Shown one piece after another: positions 35,251-46,330 of a stretch of 64,000 nt of DNA. The notes under the pieces are model-generated. The model saw only the letters and a list, made by a program, of their open reading frames with translations, was not told the origin of the DNA and did not search any database. This DNA is from Ctena decussata (lineage: Eukaryota > Mollusca > Bivalvia > Lucinida > Lucinidae), in contig OZ022510.1 in assembly GCA_963989385.1 (NCBI GenBank), positions 372,501 through 436,500 on the forward strand, read 5' to 3'. Positions within the stretch are counted from its first letter, which is position 1. Every line of letters begins with the position of its first letter. A program made the translations under genes and the position numbers.

Positions 35251-37278
35251 TCCAGACCCCAGAATTTATTTTATTTTTCCCTTCCTTGAAAATCAAATTT
35301 GCCATGTGTGGATTATGCTTTGAAACCGAGGAATTTACTATCTTCATCGATATGTTCATAATAATGTTTTAGTCGTATTCCTTATTTTCTTACCAATCAC
35401 CTTCTTAGTGTTGTCTTCTTTCCCTAATGACATACTAGGCCTTGCGTCGGGAGACGATTATGAAAACGAACTGGATGATATTTCTAAAGATAATATTATG
35501 AGTTTTTAAGCCTCTTTTAAGCATTAAATTGTTTTTATTCTGTGTCATTGAACTAGCACTGAATTTAAATCGTGTTTATTTGACGGTTCACTAAAAGCTG
35601 TGATATTTTTCAAAACAGTTACGACATTTAAATCAATAAGATTTCACATATCTATCAAGAATCTGTCTAATGAACTGGCTGTTTACGTGTAATGATAATA
35701 ACACAAATGTAAACAAGCTAATCGGTTACATTGAACAGTGTGCTTTCAAGAACGTGCTGCGTTCTGGTTTGTTAAGAATATAGCAGTATAACTGCACGAC
35801 TAAGTGAAATAGATAATCATTCAAACACTCCTTAGAAATGAAATTATTTTCTGAAACCCTCTAATTTCGCCTGATTTCAGCTATGTAACTAAGATCACTA
35901 GGCCTATAAGGCAAAACACTGCTGTACTATTGGTACAGTACCACCGTACCAAACGGTTGTAACAATATTCATGTTCCGTTTCTGATGACGTAATTTCTAA
36001 TCTTTTAGAAAGTATAATAATACACTGTAATTGAATTGTTTTCGGATTGCTTGATAGTTATATTACCGAGAGAGATAGTGCTGACAGGACGTTGTAGTTT
36101 TGCTGTTATCAAACTGATCATCAGATAATCACAGCTAAGCTTTTTACTGCAAAGTACAAAATACTAGTACGAGTTACAGTTTTAGCATATAAAGTTTCAT
36201 GTATTTTTCAAAGTTCAAAGTATAATAAAAAAATAAGTAGAGTTGGAAAACAAGTGACGAAATGAGTACGGGACAAGAGTTTGTGAATCAGATTTGGAAG
36301 TCCTGAGGGACGTATTACCTGCATTTTAAATATGAAGTAACATACATACAATATTTCTATATTGTTACTCAGTCCTGTTGTAGTTGTTCTATTCAAAGTA
36401 AGACAACATAATCAATAGGCGATAAAGTGCGTGTTTATGCATATTTAACTTGCACCAAACTTGATAGAGGCGTCCTATACATAATATTTTGAAGATGGTA
36501 TAAAATTCTCTTGTCTAATTTAGTCAAGATTTTCATTTGTACTTACAACTCCAAATAAAGATGAAAACTAATTTATTATTACAATGTATCAGTCTTTGAA
36601 TAACATAACTGATGTGGAAATATTACAAGCTAGCGAGAATTAGATATGGGGAAAGTCGGAGATTTGCAGTAGAAAGGAGAGCTTCCATTTGCCTCATGTT
36701 CTTAAGTTTGTAGAAATATACATCGTATGAAAGAAAATACACACAAAACTCAACTTGTTGAATTAGGCTGTATCATGTACATGTATGTAAAAGGAAGTTG
36801 CGGATTACTTTAGTCATATTTTGGGCAATGACTAGAACAACCTGGAAGGAATAATGACTTTACACTCTATCTTATTAGAGATTTTGAATGTTGCAAAATT
36901 ATCCGCCTGAGAACGACTTGCTTAATTTTTCTATAATTATTTGGCGGATAATATCAGTTGAGTTTCTTAGTCTGGGCACTCTCTGGTTTTGCTTTGTGTT
37001 CTAGAGATAAATGCATTAATAGCACTAGGGAGCTCAGCAACATATATTCACTGTGGCTAGTGCCGATTTACAGTATAATATCACTACTGTATAGCCGTCT
37101 TTCATGTCTATGGTTACTAACACTTTCAAGCATTCTCAAGTGTTAATCTCCATTGCATCTTTATCTTTTATTCATTTTGTTAACTGATACAAACTAATTT
37201 AACTTTCCAGTCGTTACCAAGCAATGGTGTTACTATCATATTTTCAACCAATACGCATTGATAAACTTTGTAATCATC
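35251..37278. other. AT-rich DNA, no gene seen
   Basis: Only a small hairpin ttggtac/gtaccaa at about 35930-35956 stands out. I see no gene. Confidence 0.45.
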
Positions 37279-37470
37279 TACAGTCAACTCTCGATATCTC
37301 GAACATTGATATACAGTTTGGACAAATTTCCTATTTTGATTCACATTTCAACTCCTATTATCTCAATCTATTGATATCTCAAAGTAAATTTTCTGTGACC
37401 AGAAAATTTACTTTGATATATCAGTTGTTAGAGATAAATTCCGACTTTGAGATATCGAGAGTTGACTGTA
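37279..37470. mobile_element. TA-flanked MITE, pogo/Tigger-like
   Basis: TA at 37279-37280 and 37469-37470 bounds a 188-bp element (37281-37468). Terminal inverted repeats are CAGTCAACTCTCGATATCTC on the left and the inverse on the right (gagatatcgagagttgactg), perfect over 20 bp. A second, internal inverted pair (aaagtaaattttctg, cagaaaatttacttt) makes almost the whole element foldable. TIRs of this type with TA duplications are typical of pogo/Tigger non-autonomous elements. The 120-codon open frame 37224-37586 simply runs through it. Confidence 0.9.
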
Positions 37471-38189
37471 TCATATTTATTCTATCTAACATCCATAAAA
37501 TTATTTATTTAACAGTAATAACCAATCATCGGCGCATACTTACGATGCAGAATAGCATTGTTTTTGCGTTTAAGGCGACATTGTAGACTTTTCCAAAACA
37601 CAGTGTACTTTAAGATAATCCAGCTAACTTAATTTATATCTTAGTACATGTAACATTCCTGTCTTGCATACTGATAGAAAAAATATTGTTAGATGCACTT
37701 TTGTATAATTGTATTAGTTAAGTTCAGACATGTCAATCCTCAAGATATATGTGCACTTATCTTTTAGACGGCTGACATTGCATTTCCATATTGCCCAGAA
37801 GAATTTGTTTTTTCGCAAATATTCAATGTATGTTCAAGAAAGACAAATCCGTTGGGGAAATTTAAGACTAAGTTTGTCAACATGATTCATTTTGATTCAA
37901 ACTTATTTATCAGAAATAAGGGTATACACTTTCATGTATTATAACACTTTTTGATGCACACATCGTAATACATGATTAATGTAGAACTGTGCATGGCAAT
38001 GTTTGCTTTGTCTTACTTTCAAACATGCAAATAAGAAGTACAAAAAGCAAACAGTCAGATTTGGCACTTTCTGCTCCGGAATTTCAGTGTTGCTATTTCT
38101 GTCAGTCCTCATGTTTGTTTTATCTCAGTTTTAATTTTGATTTCTGTGTTCCTGAGATACTCGTGGTACACTTATGAGCTGGGGTATTT

Positions 38190-38335
38190 TCCTTGCAAAC
38201 CGAACAAGTAAGTGTCTGATAAACCAAAACAGAACAAAGGGCTCGACCGCAAACCGGTTACGCCCCCTCACTAGTAATTTCATTTCTGGCCGTCCCAAGG
38301 CGCACTTCTGTTCAGTTTATGGGATGTTAAGGCAA
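38190..38335 (+). repeat. Family R core, diverged
   Basis: Blocks caaaccgaacaagtaagtgt, ctgataaacc, gctcgaccgcaaaccggtta, cgccccctcactagtaattt, ctggccgtcccaaggcgcac in R order. The neighbouring 38600-38720 has a second core (ctactgaccattccaaggta). Confidence 0.55.
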
Positions 38336-38604
38336 ATCATGAAATGATAAATAGAAAATAGGTAAAAATAGTTGTTTAATGTTTTTATATAAATTCTTCT
38401 TATTGTCAAAATTGGTGCTTGGTATGTTGTGTATGTGTGGTATTCGGTTGGGTTGGGTTTAACAACTAAGTGTCTGATGAACCATGGCAGAACACAATGC
38501 TTTTTCAACAGTGACTGTTCAAAACAGATTGATATAGAAATATACTCAGTTTAAGTAAGCAATAAAGAAAAGTCGATATGAGTTAATACCGAAATTGCTG
38601 AGTA

Positions 38605-38720
38605 GCTTTTATAGCTACTGACCATTCCAAGGTAGTTGCTGTGAGGTTGCTTGTTTTCTATATGGCGTTTTGATCAGTTATTGCAGGGGTGTTTTCCGTA
38701 TTATGTCTCGGTTGCTGTCA
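38605..38720 (+). repeat. Family R core, second diverged copy
   Basis: Carries tagctactgaccattccaag followed by gtgaggttgcttgttttcta. It ends near the start of repeat N. Confidence 0.45.
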
Positions 38721-38734
38721 AGAAAATTTGTGCC

Positions 38735-38985
38735 ACAGGGGTTGAGGTGGCTCGATGGGGGACGCCTGCGCTCGCGAGCTAATACGTAAGCTTCTCTTAC
38801 CTGATGTCTGCAGCTAGTGTGTCCCGTAAGTAAGTGTGGCTCGGAGAGGGATGCTCGTTGCCTGCCGAGACCTGCCCATCATATCTTTTCTTTCAAACTT
38901 TTTGAGTTTAGCGACACAGAAGAAGTTGAATACAGAAACACGCGTCTGTCGCACTAAAACTGGTATGGATACGTTTATATTAGAA
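38735..38985 (-). repeat. Repeat N, copy 1
   Basis: From caggggttgaggtggctcga to ctggtatggatacgttt; repeated at 39127-39388 with 394-bp offset and about 90 percent identity, and in inverted, partial form at 50319-50462. The minus strand of all three copies gives a similar peptide containing RVSVFNFF(S/C)VAK and, in two copies, GRSRQATSIPLRATLT. Whether this reflects coding or only recent common descent cannot be told here. Confidence 0.8.
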
Positions 38986-39126
38986 CCACCCCCGGCCGGT
39001 ATTGTCATAGCGACAAGAATCTTAGCTGAGTTTGGCTTCCATTCTTTTAGCTGTTTTGGCTTTTTGCGGGTTCTTGCTGCATCGGACTTTTCTTTCCTGA
39101 TGCCCTTGTCTGTCGCTTTTCTAGAG

Positions 39127-39388
39127 ACACAGGGGTTGAGGTGGCTCGATGGGGGACGCCTGCGCTCGCGAATTAATACGTAGGCGTCTCTTACCTGATG
39201 TCTGTAGGTAATGTGCCACGCGTAATGCGACAGTAAGTGTGGCTCGGAGAGGGATGCTCGTTGCCTGCCGAGACCTGCCCATCATCTCTATGCTTTCAAA
39301 CTTCTGGGGTTTAGCGACACTGAAGAAGTTAAATACAGAAACGCGCGTCTGTCGCACTAAAATGGGTATGGATACGTTTATAAATTAG
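39127..39388 (-). repeat. Repeat N, copy 2
   Basis: Direct partner of copy 1. It is slightly longer because it retains cgcgtaatgcgaca, which copy 1 lacks and the inverted copy at 50.4 kb retains (tgtcgcattccgcg). The minus frame here stays open for 78 codons across the unit. Confidence 0.8.
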
Positions 39389-40465
39389 ATCTACCTACCA
39401 TTGTAATTACTTCATTGTGGACGAGAATTTTGTCATTTCAATACGTTTTCAGTATGTTCTCAGTTCGATTATTCTTCCTCTTGTTGTCCTTGGTAGGATA
39501 AAATCTCTTTGCGCGGAACTTCCTGTTCATTAGTATATTTTTTCTTATAATTGCAGCCAACGTTTTTATTTAGAACGAAATTAAGGACAATGATGAGTAA
39601 TGTTGGATGTTGGTCTTGCTGAAAACAATATTGTTGTAAAACAAGAAAACCACCCAAAAAAATGAGAAACAATTTTTCATATTTTTCATTGTCATTTAGC
39701 CAAAGGCATCATTGTAGTCTAATATAAAATTTGTCCAATAGTGTCAACAATCATATTTTACTTAATTATATATGGAAATATCTGTGTCAATAGATTTTCA
39801 GTTGGCATGATGCTTTCACATTTTTATACCATCACTTTAAACAGAAGTTACGGCGCAATATTGCATCATTACAATAATAAAAATGTCTGCTCTGTTTTGT
39901 TACAAGCATTAAAACAGAAGCTGGCGAATCATTTTAGCTTTATATTCTGAAATAATGTTCTGAACACGAAATTCGGGTTTGGGTTTATTGCTGTAGCATA
40001 CAAGTGGCATTTCTATTACGCATTGTAGTAAAAGCATAGATTCCAGGTCAGTAGGTTTCAGCAATAATGGTCAAAGACTGGACTAGGTTATGTACTTAAA
40101 CGATTCATAAGCCCGCAGATAAATGGCCTTCCTTTAGATAATCATGCTGATGTTCAATGTGTTGCTTATCTTCTGAGCTTATATATGTGGATGGAGTGTG
40201 CTTCATAATGGTGGTCTCTCCTAGTATGGTAATATAGTGTTGCATGACAAAAACTGTATCCCAACGTAGAAAATTCTCAACATTTATTTACCATGCATCT
40301 CCAGTCTCATAAACTTGTATTCAGCCTGCGATATAAGCTGCAAACCATGTTGATTTACGCCCGCATTTCGGCTTTTTTTAAGAAATGAGAAATACATGGC
40401 AGTAGTTTGTAACCGGTCATTTCGAAGCTAGAAAAAACACTGAATTCCTTTGGTTGATGCCATAG
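39389..40465. other. AT-rich DNA, no gene seen
   Basis: Nothing recognisable; short frames without motifs. Confidence 0.45.
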
Positions 40466-40467
40466 GG

Positions 40468-40651
40468 GTTATGCGCCAGCACAGACTCAGACATCCGCCC
40501 AGACTGATCAGAGTCTTCCCTGTCCGCATGGAGCTAGTTAAGACCCTTAGCTACCCTTTAAGCGCATAGCAAAGACCGGGCGGATGCCCAGGCTGATCTG
40601 AGTCTTCGCTGGGCGTACATGTCACTTTGTTGATTTTATCGTGTCGCTGAT
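40468..40651 (-). mobile_element. MITE family A, copy 2 (one end missing)
   Basis: gcgccagcacagactcagac then cgtgtccgcatgg-type arms: left agtcttccctgtccgcatgg, right gcggatgcccaggctgatct, tcgctgggcgtacat, and an end at ttatcgtgtcgctga. The left terminal 30 bp is lost and the spacer agctagttaagacccttagc is in the opposite orientation to copy 3. Confidence 0.8.
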
Positions 40652-41477
40652 TTTGTAGTTGCGGGCCTCTTTCTGATTTTGCTAGCGGTTTGCCTGGTCA
40701 CATTGTAGTATATTGCTTGCAATCTGGTCGCAAGACTGAGTCCTTACCAACGCATTACTGGTCGCGCGGATCAAATTTACCATGTGTGCAAAGAATTGAA
40801 CATCTGCCCATCGTCTTTATCAAAGGACCTTGGCGTTTGGAGATGGCTGTTTGAAGACTAAGATGCTGTTTTGAGTCAAGGTTTAGCTACCGTTCTACCA
40901 TCAACACAAAGTCAGTGCAAGCTTAATAAGCATGGCCCCATTGTTACAGAGATATCATGGATTACATATCACGATCGCTGAATGGCCAGGGTAATAGTAA
41001 ATAACAAATGTATAGTCCTGGTAAAACGTAGTTAAAATGTTTCATGAAAGTAGGTAAGAATGTTAGGAAAAGACATGGTAGCCTAAAAAACTTAATCCAA
41101 CGACAAAGCTCAGGAACCTACACAACTGATAACCACATCATGTTCAAAATACAAACAATCTTTCAAGCTCATGGCCATTAGGCTATCCTAAATACTGTAC
41201 AGAAAGTCAGAAATATGAGACAAATTACTAATACATGTAATAAGGAAGGGAAAAATTATAATGACCTTAAACATCATGCGTTTAGGTCATGTTGAAATGT
41301 TGATACGCATGAAATGTTGCAGCAATTTATGCAACTAAAGGCAAACAAATTTGAGTTTTCTTTTTATCAGGCAATTATAATGGTATGCTTTACAAGGAGA
41401 CATCTTTTGTTGTCCTAATAAGGCAATCTAAACAGACAATGTTATGCAGAAATGCGTAAAACGAGACAAAATATATA

Positions 41478-41714
41478 TGAGCCGCGACACGAGAAACCTA
41501 ACAAAGTGGCTGTGCGCCCAGCGCAGACTCGGATCAGCCTGGCCATCCGCCCAGTCTGATCATACTCTTTGCTAAGCGCTTAAAGGGTAGCTAAAGGTCT
41601 AAGCAACCTCCGGCAGACAGCAAAGACTCTGATCAGACTATGGGCATGCCCAGGCTGATCTGAGTCTGCGCTGGGCGCATAACCACATTGTTGGTTTTCT
41701 CGTGTCGCGGTTCA
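41478..41714 (+). mobile_element. MITE family A, copy 3 (most complete)
   Basis: Left end tgagccgcgacacgagaaac, right end gttttctcgtgtcgcggttca. The arms pair almost throughout (gcccagcgcagactcggatc versus gatctgagtctgcgctgggc), and a central asymmetric spacer (taagcgcttaaagggtagct through acctccggcagac) forms the loop. The element is bordered by a 21-bp direct repeat aaaac(g/a)agacaaaatata (41458-41478 and 41721-41741), longer than the TA expected from other copies. Confidence 0.9.
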
Positions 41715-42059
41715 ATACACAAAACAAGACAAAATATATATACACATGAAGGTAGGACTATAACCATTAAGTATGCTCTTGCCCAAGTCTGAAATATTAC
41801 ATAACCAGACAGAACATGATAACAAAATGTAAATGATGATGCATTACTCTGATCATCAATAATCTTTATGGCTACCGGGAATAAATAACAGTCATTTGAA
41901 CCATTTTTTGCTGTACAAGGAAAATGTATAACTAAATCAAATGCAATAACCCTGTTTTTCTCTTAAAGTAAAAGTCAAATAAAAAAATAATAATTTCATA
42001 TTCTTTCGGAACTCTTATTTCTAAACGTAATTCCGACCTGATGGCCACAGCCGAAACAT

Positions 42060-42310
42060 AATATGGGTTTTAATTACCGGAGTTTTACTTTCACTGACTT
42101 TTCTATCAGATATAAAGACATCGCTGGTGTATTATAATAGGCAAGTGATGCTTGCTACTCGAGCACCTGATCACACTCTTTTTGGGGGGGTCCATGTATC
42201 TATATATCTAAATATTTCGGATTTGTCGATGGATTATATGAGTTTTGATTTACAATTTTGATACTTTGACCGCTCTACTTTAAGGCACTTCTATCTTTGT
42301 GAACACTCTC
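42060..42310 (+). repeat. Interspersed repeat W, copy 2 (uninterrupted)
   Basis: See copy 1 at 24610-25172. Here the two halves are joined directly, giving the empty-site reference for the SINE insertion at 24.8 kb. No termini are obvious. Confidence 0.6.
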
Positions 42311-42416
42311 TCGTATAGCTTTACAAATCATAAAATTACTTTTATGTTACAGTTATTTTCGTAATTTGTACTGTTCAATGAAAACATCGCGTTTGTTGCA
42401 CACCAAAACGTTTCAG

Positions 42417-42955
42417 CAGAAAGTCGGACAGATAATGCTCCTGATCTATGTGATGAAGGTCAGCATCCAGTTTTCCAAAATTAAATCTTTTTCTATTGAA
42501 ATATACATAACTCGATTTTACGAAACAGCGAATGTAATTGGCAATTATCAGCAGAGATCCTTTCGACCAAACTATATACGGTTCAACGATAATTACCAAT
42601 TAAATGTTGTTTCCAGTAAGTCTACTCCAGCATGATAAAAACATGCTAGTCCAATTTGAACAAGATATGAAACTCAGACAATTTGAAAGCAAGTATATTT
42701 AAGATAAACGATCATTTATATGTTTTAGTTGCATGTTTCGGTTACAGTTGCTGCCCAAATGGTATTCTACTAGGTAGTCCAGTGGCGTTGGATTTAAAAC
42801 TCCGGTCTTATACTCAAGATGTCAAGCCATCTTCTGTACCAAACCGTGATCTAAGCTATTATAGAAATAGTATACAAGAGATGATCAGAAGACACGTTAA
42901 CGACTTAAAAGTTCTTTTTGACAAAGTCTGCTACTTCTGCATGCACTGTTTCTGA
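42417..42955 (+). CDS. Candidate two-exon gene end, cysteine-containing, unidentified
   Basis: Possible exon 1 (42417-42458) follows tttcag and ends gatgaag|gt; it reads ESRTDNAPDLCDE. Possible exon 2 (42729-42955) follows tatgttttag and reads VACFGYSCCPNGILLGSPVA, then a region with SYYRNSIQEMIRRHVNDLKV, ending at TGA. The 270-bp intron would be GT-AG and the join keeps frame. Exon 2's frame has no ATG start before the acceptor, which fits an internal or terminal exon. The CxxxxCCPNG cluster recalls small cysteine modules of extracellular proteins, but I cannot name a family. An R element begins only about 11 bp after the stop. The splice tracts are weak in pyrimidines and chance is a serious alternative. 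Confidence 0.25.
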
Positions 42956-42965
42956 TTTTGATTCA

Positions 42966-43490
42966 CAAAAGTATAGGAAAATTCTCAGGAACTGACACAA
43001 GGTCCCACTCAAGACACCATGTGGGAAAAAACAACACAAAATTAGCCACCACCAAAGGCACCATCAGCGGCAGTCACGCGAACAGGCACCTACACGAAGG
43101 GAGCCACCGGGCCAGCCCAAACACCATAACAACACACCAACAGCAGACACAGCAACAAACGACACACAAGAAGAATCAAAACAGAAGCGCCGCCCCGTGA
43201 CGGCAATCAATGAAACCACTGGGGCCTAACAGGTCTGTGGTCGCGACCAAACTCCGCCCCCGGCTCCGCCCCGGTTTATCAGGCACTCAGGTGTTCGGTC
43301 AGCACTAAAGACTCCCAGCCCAGAAAAATAGAAACTGAAACCCAACCAAAGACAAAACACACACGAAGACTCACAGAAATAGCAACAACGAAACTCCGGA
43401 GCATAAGAAACCTACCAGTCAAAGCACGGTGGGCCAAGACGTCCCAGTACGGGTGCCAGTCGCTAAGCGTCTGTGTTACCACACGTCTAT
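42966..43490 (-). repeat. Family R, long GC-richer copy
   Basis: On the minus strand the blocks are ttggcccaccgtgctttgac (compare cttggtccaccggggctcaa at 51.86 kb), ccgaacacctgagtgcctga, aggccccagtggtttcattg, ttgccgtcacggggcggcgc, ttctgttttg, and a 3' end tcagttcctgagaattttcc...atactttt. It therefore contains both the 5' part otherwise seen only in the 702-bp copy and the common 3' end. GC content is clearly above the surroundings, and the plus strand is CA-rich (acacaccaacagcagacaca). Confidence 0.75.
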
Positions 43491-44720
43491 TGAGAACATG
43501 AGGTTAATTTATCTAGGATAAATCAATATCAAATGACACTGTGCACTATGCCCCAAGACACCACAAGGATAAGTCCATTTAGGACAAGTCTGTTTATAGC
43601 TTAAGAGGAGTCCGGTTTTTGTATTAGTTTTAGTTGCGTTTTAAATATCAAGCCAGTTTTCAAACTCGACACATAGCAAACCCATATCACTCAAGGTGTT
43701 TCCAGAGGTCTTGCGACGTGTGACATGGTTCTGCAATGAGTCCCAGCTATTGGACACCGAGCACACATGGGTTAATCCTAGTTTTACAAAACTAGCTGAG
43801 GTTATATTTTACTGTCAAACAGAAGAGCTGTTGTTCTTTCTATAAACACTCTGTAATTATTTTATAATGATTGATGGGACGGATGTCCTTTCACAACGTT
43901 TATCAATGATGGATCCGTCTGGTTTGGAAAGCACATCTAAAACAATATTAACATGTCTAGATATGGTTTGTAATATAAGAAAAACGACCTCATTAACAGG
44001 AGAACGCCTCTATATGATTAATCATTATCATTTTCCTGGAAATACTAGTATGATTTTTATTCGAATATGAGCACATTGTTCAAGCTTAGACGATGTCCTT
44101 TTCCTTTGCAGTACATCCGACACATGTTCTGAAAAGATGGATAGTTGAAGAAAATTAAAGAACGAAATAAAAAGATTAGAATCAGTTTACAATACTGCAG
44201 TGTGCAAGATCGCCAATGTGCCTTAATACTCATTCATAAGAATTCGATGCTGTTTTATGTTTTATTTTGTGAAACTTGTTCTTAGACTTAAAATACAGAG
44301 TCACTTATCTTTATCCTAATGGCAATTAAATCATTTACTTAATCATCATTATGTCGACGAGTCCATTTGCTTTATAGGGAATGTTAAAACTGTTAACTAA
44401 AGTGCGAACTGTGTGAAAAGTGGACTTTTGTTTTTGAGTGTTCCAGGGAATATACGGTTCAACTACATAGTCCAACTAATTAGTTCTGACAGGGCAATTA
44501 TATCTTTTAATTTCAGAGGTCTTACTGTTGAGTGCTCATTTGCTTTTTATTTGGTATTTAACCTTGATTTTATATGTTAGCGTTTTTGTACCGCTGATGA
44601 GTTGGATGGTCTTTCCACAGGTTGAAAAGCTGTATTTCTATAAACTACAACAGACAAATTTATGTAAGCCGACTGGCTTCTCTCTGAATCCCTTCATGCA
44701 CTATATTGTTATAGTAAATG
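43491..44720. other. AT-rich DNA, no gene seen
   Basis: Short open frames (43867-44070, 44528-44809) without recognisable motifs or convincing splice sites. Confidence 0.45.
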
Positions 44721-45271
44721 TACACCTAAAAAAAATCAAGCACCCCAAATTATTGTTCGACAACTTTTCACTAATAGTATTCCAAACCATTTCTTTTCGT
44801 AATTATTAAGCCTTGATATACTGATTCTTGATATCCCAGTAAATGGACATCTGTTGGAAGTAAATCAGTCAGAAATTTTAATTAAAAGCGCGCACCATGT
44901 TGTGAACGAAAAAGGTGGCTTGTTTAACTTTGGGGCTGCAATCAAGGAACATCGTGTTCATTTTTTTATCCAGAAGTGACTGATGTGACAAGCACATGAA
45001 GACTTAAGCTTGTAAAAGTTATGTAACTCAATGAGTTCGTGAATAAGAGTGTTAAGTTTAACCCCTACATAAAATAGGACCGTCTTGCTATTCCAGAAAA
45101 AAAGTATCATCATTTTGACAAATTATAGCCCCAAAGTCAGTTAGAACATGTTAGATCTACAGATTTTTTAATTGCATTCAAAATCACTTTCAACATCTGG
45201 GTTTTCTTTATATGATGCTCAATGGAAAAAAATGAATTTTACTGCGGGTGCTCAACTTTTTTCTAGGTGTA
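44721..45271. mobile_element. TA-flanked MITE U, Tc1/mariner-like
   Basis: TA at 44721-44722 and 45270-45271. Terminal inverted repeats cacctaaaaaaaatcaagca and, from the right, cacctagaaaaaagttgagc, about 80 percent alike. The body is 547 bp without a transposase. Tc1/mariner affiliation is inferred from the TA duplication and A-rich TIRs. Confidence 0.75.
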
Positions 45272-45277
45272 TATATA

Positions 45278-45755
45278 TATGTGACAGTACCTGCGGTTTT
45301 GAGCCTTGTGAAGGTGCGACGTTGACGTCACGAAACGTGAAATGAAAGTGACGTCATAAAATTTGCAGGTAAAGTTAATTGTATTTCCGCGCTCTGACTA
45401 ATAAATTTCAAAGCGCCACCTGAAAAGAGTGATTCAACATTTCTATCTGCGTGTTTAATTTTCTTCATTTACACTCTTTCAAGAATGTTCGTATTATATA
45501 TCTTTGAAAAGAGATGCCACAAACCAGAGTTATAAAGGTTTATCCAGCTGGTATGTAAATATTATCCAATCAGTGAAACGAAAACAAAAAAATCGGGTGG
45601 GTGTGAATTTCGTTTGCTTCTGCAGTAAAACCTTAGCGCTATTTCTATATGCTTCTGAAAATCTATTCTGGAAGCACTAATAAATATGAAAATTTTAAAA
45701 ACAAAATTTCCGATTTTCGATCCACAAGGCTCAAAATGCCAGACACTGTCACATA
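45278..45755. mobile_element. TA-flanked MITE V carrying two CRE palindromes
   Basis: TA at 45278-45279 and 45754-45755. TIRs tgtgacagtacctgcggttt, then tgagccttgtg, versus the right end inverted (tgtgacagtgtctggcattt, tgagccttgtg). Length 474 bp. TGACGTCA occurs at 45323-45330 and 45349-45356. No transposase. It directly abuts MITE A copy 4, sharing the TA at 45754-45755. Confidence 0.85.
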
Positions 45756-45991
45756 TGAGCCGCGACTCGGCAAAACCAACAAAGTGGCATATATGCGTCC
45801 GGCAAATATTTACATCAGCCTGAGCATCCGCCCAGTCTGATCAGTTTTCACTGCTTTTAAAGGGTAGTAAAGGGTCTAAGCTAGCTCCATGCGGACAGTA
45901 AAGACTGATCAGACTGGGCGGATGTCCAGGCTGATCTGAATCTTGGCTGGGCGCAGATGCTGCTTTGTTGGTTTTATAGTGTCACGGCTCA
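45756..45991 (+). mobile_element. MITE family A, copy 4
   Basis: Flanked by TA (45754-45755, 45992-45993). Ends tgagccgcgac and (g)tcacggctca; with the flanks this gives the perfect 12-bp inverse acatatgagccg/cggctcatatgt. Arms and spacer are as in copy 3. This copy establishes that A uses a TA target. Confidence 0.9.
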
Positions 45992-46069
45992 TATGTATGT
46001 GAATTTTACATGAATAAATATGTTAAAACGAGCAACAACAGAATACAGGGCACGGGTAATGCGCATGTA

Positions 46070-46330
46070 GAACAGTTCACGCCCCCAATAGCTTATTAAC
46101 GCCCATTGGAAGGCAGTGCTTCTGTTGTGGTTTACTTCTACTGATTCAGATATAAATTTTCGGCTTCTCAGTATACGACTGCTTTGTTTGTTGTTTAGGA
46201 TAGCCTGTCGATCATCTGCTGGGAAAAAGTTAGCATGTTGGGCTTTGTCTGATCTTGTTTTGCATTGTGTGCTGTTGTCATTGTTTTCCTTTAACGTTTT
46301 TGTGCAGGACAGGATGCGGAAGTAAATTGT
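46070..46330 (+). repeat. Family R-like older copy
   Basis: cacgcccccaatagcttatt, aacgcccattggaaggcagt, gcttctgttgtggttt, aggatagcctgtcgatcatc, tgctgggaaaaagttagcat, in R order. The 69-codon frame here is not supported as a gene. Confidence 0.55.

Noticed and set aside
37224..37586. 120-codon open frame
   Set aside because: More than half is a palindromic TA-flanked MITE.
38735..39388. LTR pair of a tiny LTR element (TRIM)
   Set aside because: Copies are direct and 394 bp apart, but there is no TG...CA end, primer-binding site or flanking duplication.
43279..43482. 67-codon minus frame in GC-rich DNA
   Set aside because: Lies in the long R copy; the GC shift belongs to the repeat.
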